This document shows, piece after piece, positions 42,712-50,462 of a stretch of DNA of 64,000 nucleotides (position 1 is its first letter; each line of letters begins with the position of its first letter). A program made the translations under genes and the position numbers. A model generated the notes under the pieces. The model did no database searches. It was not told the origin of the DNA and saw only the letters and a list, made by a program, of their open reading frames with translations. Source of the stretch: Bacteroidaceae bacterium (lineage in GTDB: Bacteria; Bacteroidota; Bacteroidia; Bacteroidales; Bacteroidaceae); NCBI GenBank assembly GCA_902362595.1, contig CABIXF010000007.1, forward strand, positions 62,001-126,000, read 5' to 3'.

Positions 42712-43524
42712 ATGAAAATAAGCGTCATTATCCCGTCGTATAAACCTCAGGACTGGATTTATGAATGCCTTTCCAGCCTGGCCGGGCAAACATTTGAAAA
42801 AGCGGAATTTGAGGTAATCATTGTGCTTAATGGATGCTGCGAGCCTTATAAAAGCGAACTCTTGAATTACATCTGTACCGGCATGCGGGGTGTGAATGTG
42901 AATTTGATTCAAACCGATCAGGCTGGCGTGTCGAATGCACGGAATATCGGAATCGGCCGTTCCAGAGGGGAATATATTGCATTTATCGATGACGACGATT
43001 TTGTGTCGGACTCGTATCTGGCAGATTTATACGCCATCGCTTCTACGGGACACATCCCTTTGTCCAATTTCTTGGCGTTCGAGGAGGATGCGGATACGCG
43101 GAAATACACTTCCTACTATATCACGGATATATATAACCGTCTGGGCCGGAAGGGACATCCATACCAGATACTTCCAGTAAGAAGTTATTTGTCGGTTCCA
43201 TGTGCGAAGCTGATTCCCAGAAAGGTGATTGCAGACCGTAGATTTTATTTGGACTTCAAGAACGGAGAGGATAGCATTTTTATGTTTCTGATATCAGACG
43301 AGATGAAGACGTTCGAGTTTACGGAAGCGCGTGCCATTTATTATCGACGAATCAGGGAGGGCTCTGCGGTGACGAGGAAAAAGAAGCGAAAAGAGGTGCT
43401 CGCCAATTCCTGTAAGATGATTTATGCTTATACCAGAATATACATTGCGCATGCACGTCGGTATCATGCGCTCTTTTTCGTGACCCGAGTTCTCGCGGCT
43501 GTAAAGAAAATAGTTGAAAGGTAA
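42712..43524 (+). CDS. Glycosyltransferase family 2
   Basis: A 270-residue GT-A enzyme. KISVIIPSYKPQDWIYECLSSLAGQTF begins the nucleotide-binding fold, VSNARNIGIGRSRGEYIAFIDDDDFV gives the DxD-type metal motif (DDDD). No membrane helix is seen. Basic residues dominate the C-terminus (VTRKKKRKEVLANS), as in many peripheral GT2 enzymes. It starts five bases after the preceding gene. Confidence 0.9.
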   Translation: MKISVIIPSYKPQDWIYECLSSLAGQTFEKAEFEVIIVLNGCCEPYKSELLNYICTGMRGVNVNLIQTDQAGVSNARNIGIGRSRGEYIAFIDDDDFVSDSYLADLYAIASTGHIPLSNFLAFEEDADTRKYTSYYITDIYNRLGRKGHPYQILPVRSYLSVPCAKLIPRKVIADRRFYLDFKNGEDSIFMFLISDEMKTFEFTEARAIYYRRIREGSAVTRKKKRKEVLANSCKMIYAYTRIYIAHARRYHALFFVTRVLAAVKKIVER

Positions 43525-43544
43525 TTTTCAATCTGTGTTGGCTT

Positions 43545-44330
43545 ATGAATGATTGGGGGTTGGTCTCCATCATTACTCCGACCTGGAATTGTGCGGAGTA
43601 TATTGAAGAGACGGTTCGGTCGGTGTTGGCCCAGACGTATGTACACTGGGAACTGATTATTTACGATGACTGCTCGACCGATGGTACGGAGGCGGTGGTC
43701 CGTCCTTTTGTGGAGGCGGATTCCAGAATAAAATATTTCTGTAACAGACAGAACAGCGGGGCGGCGGTCACACGTAACCATGCGTTGAGAGTGGCTGGCG
43801 GGAGATGGGTCGCATTCTTAGACAGTGACGATTTGTGGATGCCGCAGAAGTTGGAAAGGCAGCTCCGTTTCATGGTGGACAACCAGTATGCGTTTACCTA
43901 CCATAAATATGTGGAAATCAACGAGAGTTCCGAAGAAACCGGGGTCCTGGTGGGCGGGAAAAAGGTGGTGTCGAAGTTGGACATGTTTGCCTGCTGCTGG
44001 CCGGGATGCCTGTCGGTGATGTATGAGGCTGAAAAAATCGGACTCGTTCAGATTCTCGACGTGAAGAAAAACAACGATACGGCGATGTGGCTGAAAATTA
44101 TCCGGAAGTCCAGGTGTTATCTGCTGGACGAGTGCCTCGGCATGTATCGCCGGCGGCAGGGGTCGATTACTCCTCCGGATATTCGTACGAAGATAAAATG
44201 GCATTACACCCTGTTTCATGAAGCGGAACGACAGAATCCGGTGGTAGCCGTTTTCTGGATGTGCGTGAACATCATAGGGAATTCATACAAGAAACTTTTT
44301 TATGTCAAGAAATACAATGTAAAGAAATAA
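43545..44330 (+). CDS. Glycosyltransferase family 2
   Basis: A 261-residue GT-A enzyme of the type common in Bacteroides capsule loci. LVSIITPTWNCAEYIEETVRSVLAQTYVHWELIIYDDCSTDGTEAVV opens the fold, AAVTRNHALRVAGGRWVAFLDSDDLWMPQKLERQL gives the DSDD metal motif. The C-terminal YKKLFYVKKYNVKK is basic. GC content rises again here towards the conserved export module. Six bases separate it from the aminotransferase. Confidence 0.92.
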   Translation: MNDWGLVSIITPTWNCAEYIEETVRSVLAQTYVHWELIIYDDCSTDGTEAVVRPFVEADSRIKYFCNRQNSGAAVTRNHALRVAGGRWVAFLDSDDLWMPQKLERQLRFMVDNQYAFTYHKYVEINESSEETGVLVGGKKVVSKLDMFACCWPGCLSVMYEAEKIGLVQILDVKKNNDTAMWLKIIRKSRCYLLDECLGMYRRRQGSITPPDIRTKIKWHYTLFHEAERQNPVVAVFWMCVNIIGNSYKKLFYVKKYNVKK

Positions 44331-44336
44331 AGACAG

Positions 44337-45545
44337 ATGAATACGAAGAAAAACATTCCGTTTTCTCCACCGGATATCAGCGAAAGTGAAGTGGAGATGG
44401 TGGCCGGGGCACTGCGTTCCGGATGGATTACGACCGGACCGAGAACCAAGGAGTTTGAACACGAGATTGCCACGTTTTGCCGTACTTCCCGGGCGGTCTG
44501 CCTGAATTCGGCAACTGCGTGCATGGAATTAATCTTGAGGGTGCTGGGAGTCGGACCAGGCGACGAAGTGATTGTACCGGCCTATACGTATACGGCTACG
44601 GCGAGTGTGGTATGCCATGTGGGCGCAAAAGTGGTGATGGTTGATACGGCTCCCGACTCGTTCGAGATGGATTACGACCAGCTGGAAGAGGCCATTACAC
44701 CGGCCACGAAGGTCGTCATACCGGTCGACCTGGGGGGAGTGATGTGTGATTATGACCGTGTGTTTGCCGCAGTGGAACGCAAGCGGTCTCTTTTCCGTCC
44801 GGCAGGCAAACTGCAGGAGGCCATAGGCAGGGTCACGGTGATGGCGGATGCGGCACATGCTTTCGGGGCCCGATGGCACGGAAAGAGGTGTGGCGAGGTG
44901 GCCGATTTTACTTCTTTCTCTTTTCATGCCGTGAAGAACCTGACCACGGCCGAAGGGGGAGCACTCACCTGGAAAGACCTGCCGGGGATAGACAATGACG
45001 AGCTGTACACGCAGTTTCAGTGGCTGTCCTTGCACGGGCAAAGCAAGGATGCCCTGGCCAAGACCAGGCTGGGGGCCTGGGAGTACGACATCCTTTCGCC
45101 GGCCTACAAGTGCAACATGACAGACATCATGGCGGCCATCGGACTGGCGCAGCTCAAGCGTTACAGGGGCATGCTGGACAGACGCAAGCAGATTATTGAA
45201 AGGTATCAGCAGGCACTTGAAGGGCTGAATGTGCAGACTCTGTGTCATTATGGAGAGGATCATGCATCGAGCGGACACTTGTTTCTGTTGAGGCTGAAAG
45301 ACAAGTCGCTGGAAGAGCGCAACGAACTGATTGTGCGCATGGCAGAAAGGGGAATCGCCTGTAACGTGCACTATAAACCCTTGCCCATGATGACGGCCTA
45401 TAAGTCGATGGGGTTTGACATCAAGGATTTTCCGAATGCCTATGCTCAGTATCACAATGAAATCACCTTGCCTTTGCATACCCGGCTGTCGGATGAGGAG
45501 GTGGATTTCGTGGTAGCGAATTTACGGGAACTTCTGACGGAATAA
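44337..45545 (+). CDS. Sugar-nucleotide aminotransferase (DegT/DnrJ/EryC1, WcfR/PglE-like)
   Basis: A 402-residue PLP-dependent aminotransferase. IPFSPPDISESEVEMVAGALRSGWITTGPRTKEFE is the usual start; GDEVIVPAYTYTATASVVCHVGAKVVMVD follows; DAAHAFGA contains the PLP-binding Asp; the Schiff-base Lys is Lys200 in FSFHAVKNLTTAEGGAL. It aminates a 4-keto sugar nucleotide, most likely the product of the dehydratase at 33141, giving a 4-amino-4,6-dideoxy sugar. The B. fragilis PSA enzyme WcfR, with the transferase WcfS, does this for AATGal; the order here (aminotransferase then small sugar transferase) is the same. Confidence 0.92.
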   Translation: MNTKKNIPFSPPDISESEVEMVAGALRSGWITTGPRTKEFEHEIATFCRTSRAVCLNSATACMELILRVLGVGPGDEVIVPAYTYTATASVVCHVGAKVVMVDTAPDSFEMDYDQLEEAITPATKVVIPVDLGGVMCDYDRVFAAVERKRSLFRPAGKLQEAIGRVTVMADAAHAFGARWHGKRCGEVADFTSFSFHAVKNLTTAEGGALTWKDLPGIDNDELYTQFQWLSLHGQSKDALAKTRLGAWEYDILSPAYKCNMTDIMAAIGLAQLKRYRGMLDRRKQIIERYQQALEGLNVQTLCHYGEDHASSGHLFLLRLKDKSLEERNELIVRMAERGIACNVHYKPLPMMTAYKSMGFDIKDFPNAYAQYHNEITLPLHTRLSDEEVDFVVANLRELLTE

Positions 45546-45556
45546 TTGCTAGAAAG

Positions 45557-46144
45557 GTGTTGAAACGTGTGTTCGATGTGGTGGCCAGCGGTTGCGGGCT
45601 GCTGTTGCTGAGTCCGGTTTTTCTGTGGCTGGCCGGTTGGGTGAAACTGGATTCCAGGGGGCCGGTCTTCTACAGGCAGGTGCGTGTGGGAAAACACAAC
45701 AAGGATTTCAAGTTGTATAAATTCCGTTCCATGCGTGTGGGGGCAGACAAGGCCGGACTGATTACCGTGGGAGGAAGAGACCCTCGGGTGACGCGCTCCG
45801 GATATTATATCAGGAAGTACAAGCTGGATGAGTTGCCGCAGCTGATCAATGTGTTCCTGGGAGACATGAGCCTGGTGGGACCCCGTCCGGAAGTAAGGAA
45901 ATATGTGGACTTGTACACTCCTGAACAGATGCATGTATTGGATGTGCGTCCCGGCATTACAGACAAGGCTTCCATTCTGTATTGCCACGAGAATGAACTG
46001 CTGGCCGGTGCAGACGACCCCGAAGCGTTCTACCGGGAGGTGGTCATGCAGGACAAGCTGAAGATAAACCTGGAGTACGTGAGAAACCGCTCGTTCTGGG
46101 GGGATATCAAACTGATTTTTAATACTATATTCAAGATTCTATGA
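45557..46144 (+). CDS. Initiating phosphoglycosyl transferase (WcfS/PglC-like)
   Basis: A 195-residue monotopic phosphoglycosyl transferase that puts the first sugar phosphate on undecaprenyl phosphate. LKRVFDVVASGCGLLLLSPVFLWLAGWVKLDSRGPVFYRQVRVGKHNKDFKLYKFRSM has the re-entrant helix and the SRGPVFY/RQ.R.G motif; YKLDELPQLINVFLGDMSLVGPRPE has the catalytic region. No ATG is available at the N-terminus: GTG at 45557 directly before LKRVFD is the only sensible start. The small PglC-like size, without the extra N-terminal helices of WbaP, fits a diNAc-Bac/AATGal-type first sugar. Confidence 0.92.
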   Translation: MLKRVFDVVASGCGLLLLSPVFLWLAGWVKLDSRGPVFYRQVRVGKHNKDFKLYKFRSMRVGADKAGLITVGGRDPRVTRSGYYIRKYKLDELPQLINVFLGDMSLVGPRPEVRKYVDLYTPEQMHVLDVRPGITDKASILYCHENELLAGADDPEAFYREVVMQDKLKINLEYVRNRSFWGDIKLIFNTIFKIL

Positions 46145-46941
46145 GAAAACGATTGATAAGATTACGGCTCCTGGGATACCTGGCAGTCATTGTATGTATG
46201 TGTGTGGCTTGTACCTCCTCCCGTAAGGTGCTGTATTTGCAGGATGTGAAGCCCATGGTGAAACAGCAGATTGATGAGGCCTACGAAGTGAAAATCCACA
46301 AGGACGACATGCTGGCCATCATGATCAACAGCAAGAACCCGGAACTGGCTTTGCCGTTCAATATGCCGCTGGTAAGCTATCAGGTGGGTTATCAGAGCAC
46401 CTACAACCAGCGTATCCTCGGCTATCTGGTCGACTCGGACGGTTGCATTGATTTCCCTATCTTCGGACGGCTGCATGTGGCGGGAATGACCCGGAAGGAG
46501 CTGACGAAGTACATCAAGCAGCGGCTGGTGGAGGAAGATTACATCAAGGACCCGGTGGTGACCGTACAGTTCCTGAATTTCAAGATTTCGGTCATCGGTG
46601 AAGTCAACCGTCCGGGAAGCTTCGACATCACCAGTGACAGGATTACTTTGCTGGAGGCCATCAGCAAGGCGGGCGACCTGACCATCTTCGGTCGCCGGGA
46701 CCGTGTGGCGGTTATCCGGGAAGTGGACGGCGAACGTACCATCGTGTACCATGACCTGCGTTCTTCCGATATTTTCCAGTCGCCTTATTATTACTTGCAG
46801 CAGAACGACATTGTGTACGTGGAGCCCAACCGGACGAAAGCGGCACAGAGTCGCATCAACCAGAACAACACGGTGGGGGTATGGACCTCCGTGATTTCGG
46901 TTTTAACTTCAATTGTCACCTTAATATTGGTTGCGAAATGA
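46141..46941 (+). CDS. Polysaccharide export outer-membrane lipoprotein (Wza-like)
   Basis: A 266-residue lipoprotein (signal ending CMCVAC, Cys22) with a Poly_export domain (VKIHKDDMLAIMINSKNPELALPFN ... GYLVDSDGCIDFPIFGRLHVAGMTRKELTKYIKQRL) and a SLBB domain (VSVIGEVNRPGSFDI-like: ISVIGEVNRPGSFDITSDRITLLEAISKAGDLT). The last ~25 residues form a hydrophobic helix (VWTSVISVLTSIVTLILVA), common in Bacteroidetes Wza homologues. It forms the export channel with the Wzc-like protein. It overlaps the genes on both sides by four bases. Confidence 0.92.
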   Translation: MRKRLIRLRLLGYLAVIVCMCVACTSSRKVLYLQDVKPMVKQQIDEAYEVKIHKDDMLAIMINSKNPELALPFNMPLVSYQVGYQSTYNQRILGYLVDSDGCIDFPIFGRLHVAGMTRKELTKYIKQRLVEEDYIKDPVVTVQFLNFKISVIGEVNRPGSFDITSDRITLLEAISKAGDLTIFGRRDRVAVIREVDGERTIVYHDLRSSDIFQSPYYYLQQNDIVYVEPNRTKAAQSRINQNNTVGVWTSVISVLTSIVTLILVAK

Positions 46942-49298
46942 CGAACAGAAAGAATACTCAGTCGGACCATACACTGCATGTCGGTGATTGGTTGCATATT
47001 GCGCTGGCAAACTGGAAGTGGTTTGTTCTGTCGCTCGTGGTATGTATGGGGGCGTCTTTTTGGTATATCAAGCGCTCGCCGGATATTTACAGCCGCTCGG
47101 CTTCCGTGCTGATTAAGGACGAGACCCGGGGGGCGCAACTGCCCAATGCCGCTTCTGCCTTTTCTGAAATGGATTTGTTGAACATCCAGAGTACGGTGGA
47201 CAATGAGGTGCTGATTTTCAAGTCGAAGCGTCTGATGATAGAGGTCGCCCGGAAACTGAAGCTGGACATTTTTTATTCGGTCAAAGGCAAGTTCCGTGAC
47301 TGGGACCTGTATACCACCAGTCCGGTGACGCTGACGTTCCCGGAGGCGCTGGAGACGTCTTCCTTTTCTTTCAAGGTGACACCGCTGAACGACAAGGAGG
47401 TGCTGCTGTCGGACTTCCCGGAAATGGAGGGAGTGAAACCGGTGGAGCAGATGAAGGTCCATTTGAACGATACGGTCGCAACTCCCGTAGGAAAACTGGT
47501 GGTGACGCCTACTCTCTATTACACACAGGACTATTATCAGGTGCCTGTCACTGTGAATAAGATGAACCTGGAGAAGGTGGGGATGGCCTACAATGCGGCC
47601 CTGCAGTCGATGGTGGCCAGCAAGACTTCCAGCATCATTCATCTGAGCATTTCCGACGTGTCGCCGCGAAGGGCGGAAGACATTCTCAACACACTGATAG
47701 ATGTGTACAACCAGGATGCCATCGACGACAAGAACCGGATTGCGGTGAATACGGCCAATTTCATCAACGAACGGCTGATTGTCATCGAACAGGAGCTGGG
47801 CGGGGTGGAATCGCAGATTGCCGATTACAAGAGCCAGCATAACCTGGCCGATATTTCCACGCAGACCGGCAGTTTCATGGAACGGTCCAACCGCTACCAG
47901 CAGGAAGGGGTGACGTTGGAGAACCAGCGTACGCTGGCCCTGTACATCCGCGACTACCTGGCCGACCCGGCCAAGTCGGGCGAGTTGATTCCTTCGAACA
48001 CCGGTATCTCGGACGGTACCATCGAGCGGCAGATTATGGAGTACAATGAACTGATGTTGCAACGGGACAAGCTGATTGGAAACAGCAGCAACAAGAATCC
48101 GGTGGTGATGGATATGAATAATTCACTGGCTTCCATGAAGCAAACAATTGTGCGTACGGTAGACAATCTGATTGCGGGCCTGGACATGAAAATCCAGAAC
48201 ATCCGCGGCGAAGAGGAACGGGCGATGAAGCGCATTGCCGCCGTGCCCAGCCAGCAGAAGTATGTGCTGTCGGTGGAACGCCAGCAGAAAATCAAGGAGT
48301 CGCTGTATATCTATCTGCTCAACAAGCGGGAGGAAAATGCGCTGACCAAATCCATTACGGAGAGCAATGCGCGCATCATCGATCCGGCCATGGGAAGCAG
48401 CGTGCCCGTATCGCCGAAGACACACCTCATCATGCTGGCCGGTTTTATGCTCGGCCTCTTGCTGCCTGCCTGTGTGCTGTTTGTGCTTCGTACCTCCGAT
48501 ACGAAGGTGAGGGGCAAGAAAGACCTGACCGATGTCCTTTCCATTCCTTTCCTGGGCGAGATTCCACGGCGTGAGAGAGAGAAAGGCGAAGGAAACCGGT
48601 CGGTGGTGGTCACGGAAGAGGGCAAGGATGCCGTATCGGAAGCGTTCCGCATCTTGCGTACGAACATGGCATTTATGAGCGGGGCGGCGGATGGAAAGCT
48701 GCAGACGCTGATGGTTACCTCGTTTCATGTGGGCGACGGAAAAACGTTTGTCTCTTCCAACCTTGCCATGACGCTGGCACTGGCCGGATACAAGGTGGTG
48801 CTGGTGGACCTGGATATCCGGAAGGGGACGTTGAGCAAGCACATGGGAGGCTCTCAGCAAGTGGGAGTCACGAACTTCCTGGCCGGGACGGTAGACCGGG
48901 TGGACGACTTGCTGATGCCTTCGGGCTGCCACGAGAACCTGAGTCTGGTATGCAAGGGACCCGTACCGCCGAATCCGTCGGAACTGTTGCTGAATGCGCG
49001 GCTGAACGTCCTGATACGTCACCTCAAGGAGAGGTTTGACTACGTGATTCTGGACAATGTGCCGTCTCACATGGTGGCCGATGCTCTGATTGTCAACCGT
49101 GTGGCCGACCTGACTCTTTATGTCATCAGGGCGGGAGGTATGGACCGGAGGCAACTGCCCGAAATAGAGTTGCTGCACACCGAACACAAGTTGAAGAACA
49201 TGGCACTGGTGCTCAATGGAGTGAACCGACAGCGGGACAGTTACGGTTATTACGGTTATTACGGGTATTACCAGTATGGCTACAAGGAAGAGAAATAG
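46938..49298 (+). CDS. Capsule co-polymerase/tyrosine autokinase (Wzc-like)
   Basis: A 786-residue inner-membrane protein. A helix near residues 28-46 and another near 510-530 bracket a periplasmic coiled-coil region (Wzz domain plus GNVR-like segment ESLYIYLLNKREENALTKS). The cytoplasmic kinase has Walker A VGDGKTFVSSNLAMTLALAG (about 597-616; the usual GEGKS is GDGKT here), Walker A' VVLVDLDIRKGTLS and a Tyr cluster at the C-terminus (DSYGYYGYYGYYQYGYKEEK). Cycles of tyrosine phosphorylation control chain length and export. The ATG at 46938 overlaps the stop of the Wza-like gene; longer upstream frame is not used. Confidence 0.93.
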   Translation: MTNRKNTQSDHTLHVGDWLHIALANWKWFVLSLVVCMGASFWYIKRSPDIYSRSASVLIKDETRGAQLPNAASAFSEMDLLNIQSTVDNEVLIFKSKRLMIEVARKLKLDIFYSVKGKFRDWDLYTTSPVTLTFPEALETSSFSFKVTPLNDKEVLLSDFPEMEGVKPVEQMKVHLNDTVATPVGKLVVTPTLYYTQDYYQVPVTVNKMNLEKVGMAYNAALQSMVASKTSSIIHLSISDVSPRRAEDILNTLIDVYNQDAIDDKNRIAVNTANFINERLIVIEQELGGVESQIADYKSQHNLADISTQTGSFMERSNRYQQEGVTLENQRTLALYIRDYLADPAKSGELIPSNTGISDGTIERQIMEYNELMLQRDKLIGNSSNKNPVVMDMNNSLASMKQTIVRTVDNLIAGLDMKIQNIRGEEERAMKRIAAVPSQQKYVLSVERQQKIKESLYIYLLNKREENALTKSITESNARIIDPAMGSSVPVSPKTHLIMLAGFMLGLLLPACVLFVLRTSDTKVRGKKDLTDVLSIPFLGEIPRREREKGEGNRSVVVTEEGKDAVSEAFRILRTNMAFMSGAADGKLQTLMVTSFHVGDGKTFVSSNLAMTLALAGYKVVLVDLDIRKGTLSKHMGGSQQVGVTNFLAGTVDRVDDLLMPSGCHENLSLVCKGPVPPNPSELLLNARLNVLIRHLKERFDYVILDNVPSHMVADALIVNRVADLTLYVIRAGGMDRRQLPEIELLHTEHKLKNMALVLNGVNRQRDSYGYYGYYGYYQYGYKEEK

Positions 49299-49317
49299 AT
49301 AGGAAGAGGAACTGGAT

Positions 49318-50382
49318 ATGGAGGAAAGCATCAGGGAGGCTTTTCTGGAATTGCTGCGGTCTGGTTTGTGGGGACACGAGCCGGACTTCCGCTGTTTGGA
49401 AGGGCTGGGTGAAGCAGACTGGCAGCAGATTTTCAGAATGGCCGGCAAACAGACCGTCATCGGGGTCTGCATACAGGCTGTGTTCCGTCTGCCGGAGGCG
49501 GACAGACCCCCGCAGGCCGTGCTGTGGAAATGGATAGGGCAGAACCTCTATGTAGAAGCCAGAAGCCGGAAAATGCTGGAAGTATGGAGGGAGATTGATG
49601 CGCTGTTTGTCCGCGAGGGCATTCAACCCGTTCTGATGAAAGGCTTGTCGGTGGGATGCTGTTATGCAAAGCCCCTGTCACGGCAGGCAGGTGACATCGA
49701 CCTCTTTATTCCCGAAGGTTTTGACAAGGCTTTGGAACTGGTGAGAAGATGGGGATGTCCGATTGACCACAAGACGCACCATGACAGTTTCGACTATCAG
49801 GGGGTACATATCGAGTTGCACCCGCGCATGGTGGTTACCTCCAACCGGGTGGGGATGGAATGCATGGCGATGGTCGAAACGCTGGACGGGGTCACGCTCA
49901 GGGTACCGGATGCTCAAATGGGAAGTCTGCTGCTGTTGTCGCATGCCGCCCGGCATTTTCTGATTGGAGGAATCGGCTACCGTTATTTGTGCGACTGGGC
50001 AGCCTATTTGAATCACTACCATGCATATATCGACACGGACAGGGTGTGTCGCGAGCTTCGGAAGATGGGACTGGCTCATTTCGTGGCCGACTTCACCGAA
50101 GTGGCACACCGGGAACTGGGGCTTTCGTTCGACGGAATCGACCGGTGGCGGAAGGGAGCCAGAGAAAAGTATGTCCGGAGGATGTCGGCAGAACTGACAG
50201 CACACGGCGATTTTGGTGCCGTAAATTTCAAGAAGACAACCGGCCGGGGAACGAAAGACCGGCTGCAGTTGGTGTGGAGCATCGTCCGGCGGAGGCACTA
50301 TTGGCCGAGGATGTTCTGGAAGAAATTCCCGCTGTTTCTATACAGCCGGATAAAGGTCCGCCTCAAGGGACTGAAGGACTGA
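49318..50382 (+). CDS. Nucleotidyltransferase-family protein (NTP_transf_5-like)
   Basis: A 354-residue protein whose core VLMKGLSVGCCYAKPLSRQAGDIDLFIPEG (about 107-136) is the signature of the NTP_transf_5 nucleotidyltransferases (K-G...Y..P..R..GDIDL, with the two metal-binding Asp in DID). LLLLSHAARHFLIGGIGYRYLCDWAAYL is the helical follow-up segment typical of the family. In lasso-peptide clusters a member works with an HprK-like kinase on the phosphorylated peptide. Here it is the last gene of the capsule operon, 19 bases after the Wzc-like gene, with kinase and PqqD genes at the start. Confidence 0.88.
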   Translation: MEESIREAFLELLRSGLWGHEPDFRCLEGLGEADWQQIFRMAGKQTVIGVCIQAVFRLPEADRPPQAVLWKWIGQNLYVEARSRKMLEVWREIDALFVREGIQPVLMKGLSVGCCYAKPLSRQAGDIDLFIPEGFDKALELVRRWGCPIDHKTHHDSFDYQGVHIELHPRMVVTSNRVGMECMAMVETLDGVTLRVPDAQMGSLLLLSHAARHFLIGGIGYRYLCDWAAYLNHYHAYIDTDRVCRELRKMGLAHFVADFTEVAHRELGLSFDGIDRWRKGAREKYVRRMSAELTAHGDFGAVNFKKTTGRGTKDRLQLVWSIVRRRHYWPRMFWKKFPLFLYSRIKVRLKGLKD

Positions 50383-50388
50383 CAGACG

Positions 50389-50433
50389 AAAATGACGTGT
50401 GGCTATCGGAAAAGGATTGCCACACGTCATTTT
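50389..50433. terminator. Bidirectional terminator of the capsule operon
   Basis: AAAATGACGTGTGGC (50389-50403) and GCCACACGTCATTTT (50419-50433) form a perfect 15-base stem with A and T runs at the ends. It closes the capsule operon and, on the minus strand, the sulfatase operon. Confidence 0.9.
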
Positions 50434-50462
50434 TGTTTGGAGGAAACTTATGCCTCGGGAGG

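Noticed and set aside
49240..49290. Short tandem repeat of TTACGGTTA type
   Set aside because: It encodes the Tyr-Gly-rich C-terminal autophosphorylation tail of the Wzc-like kinase and is explained by the protein.
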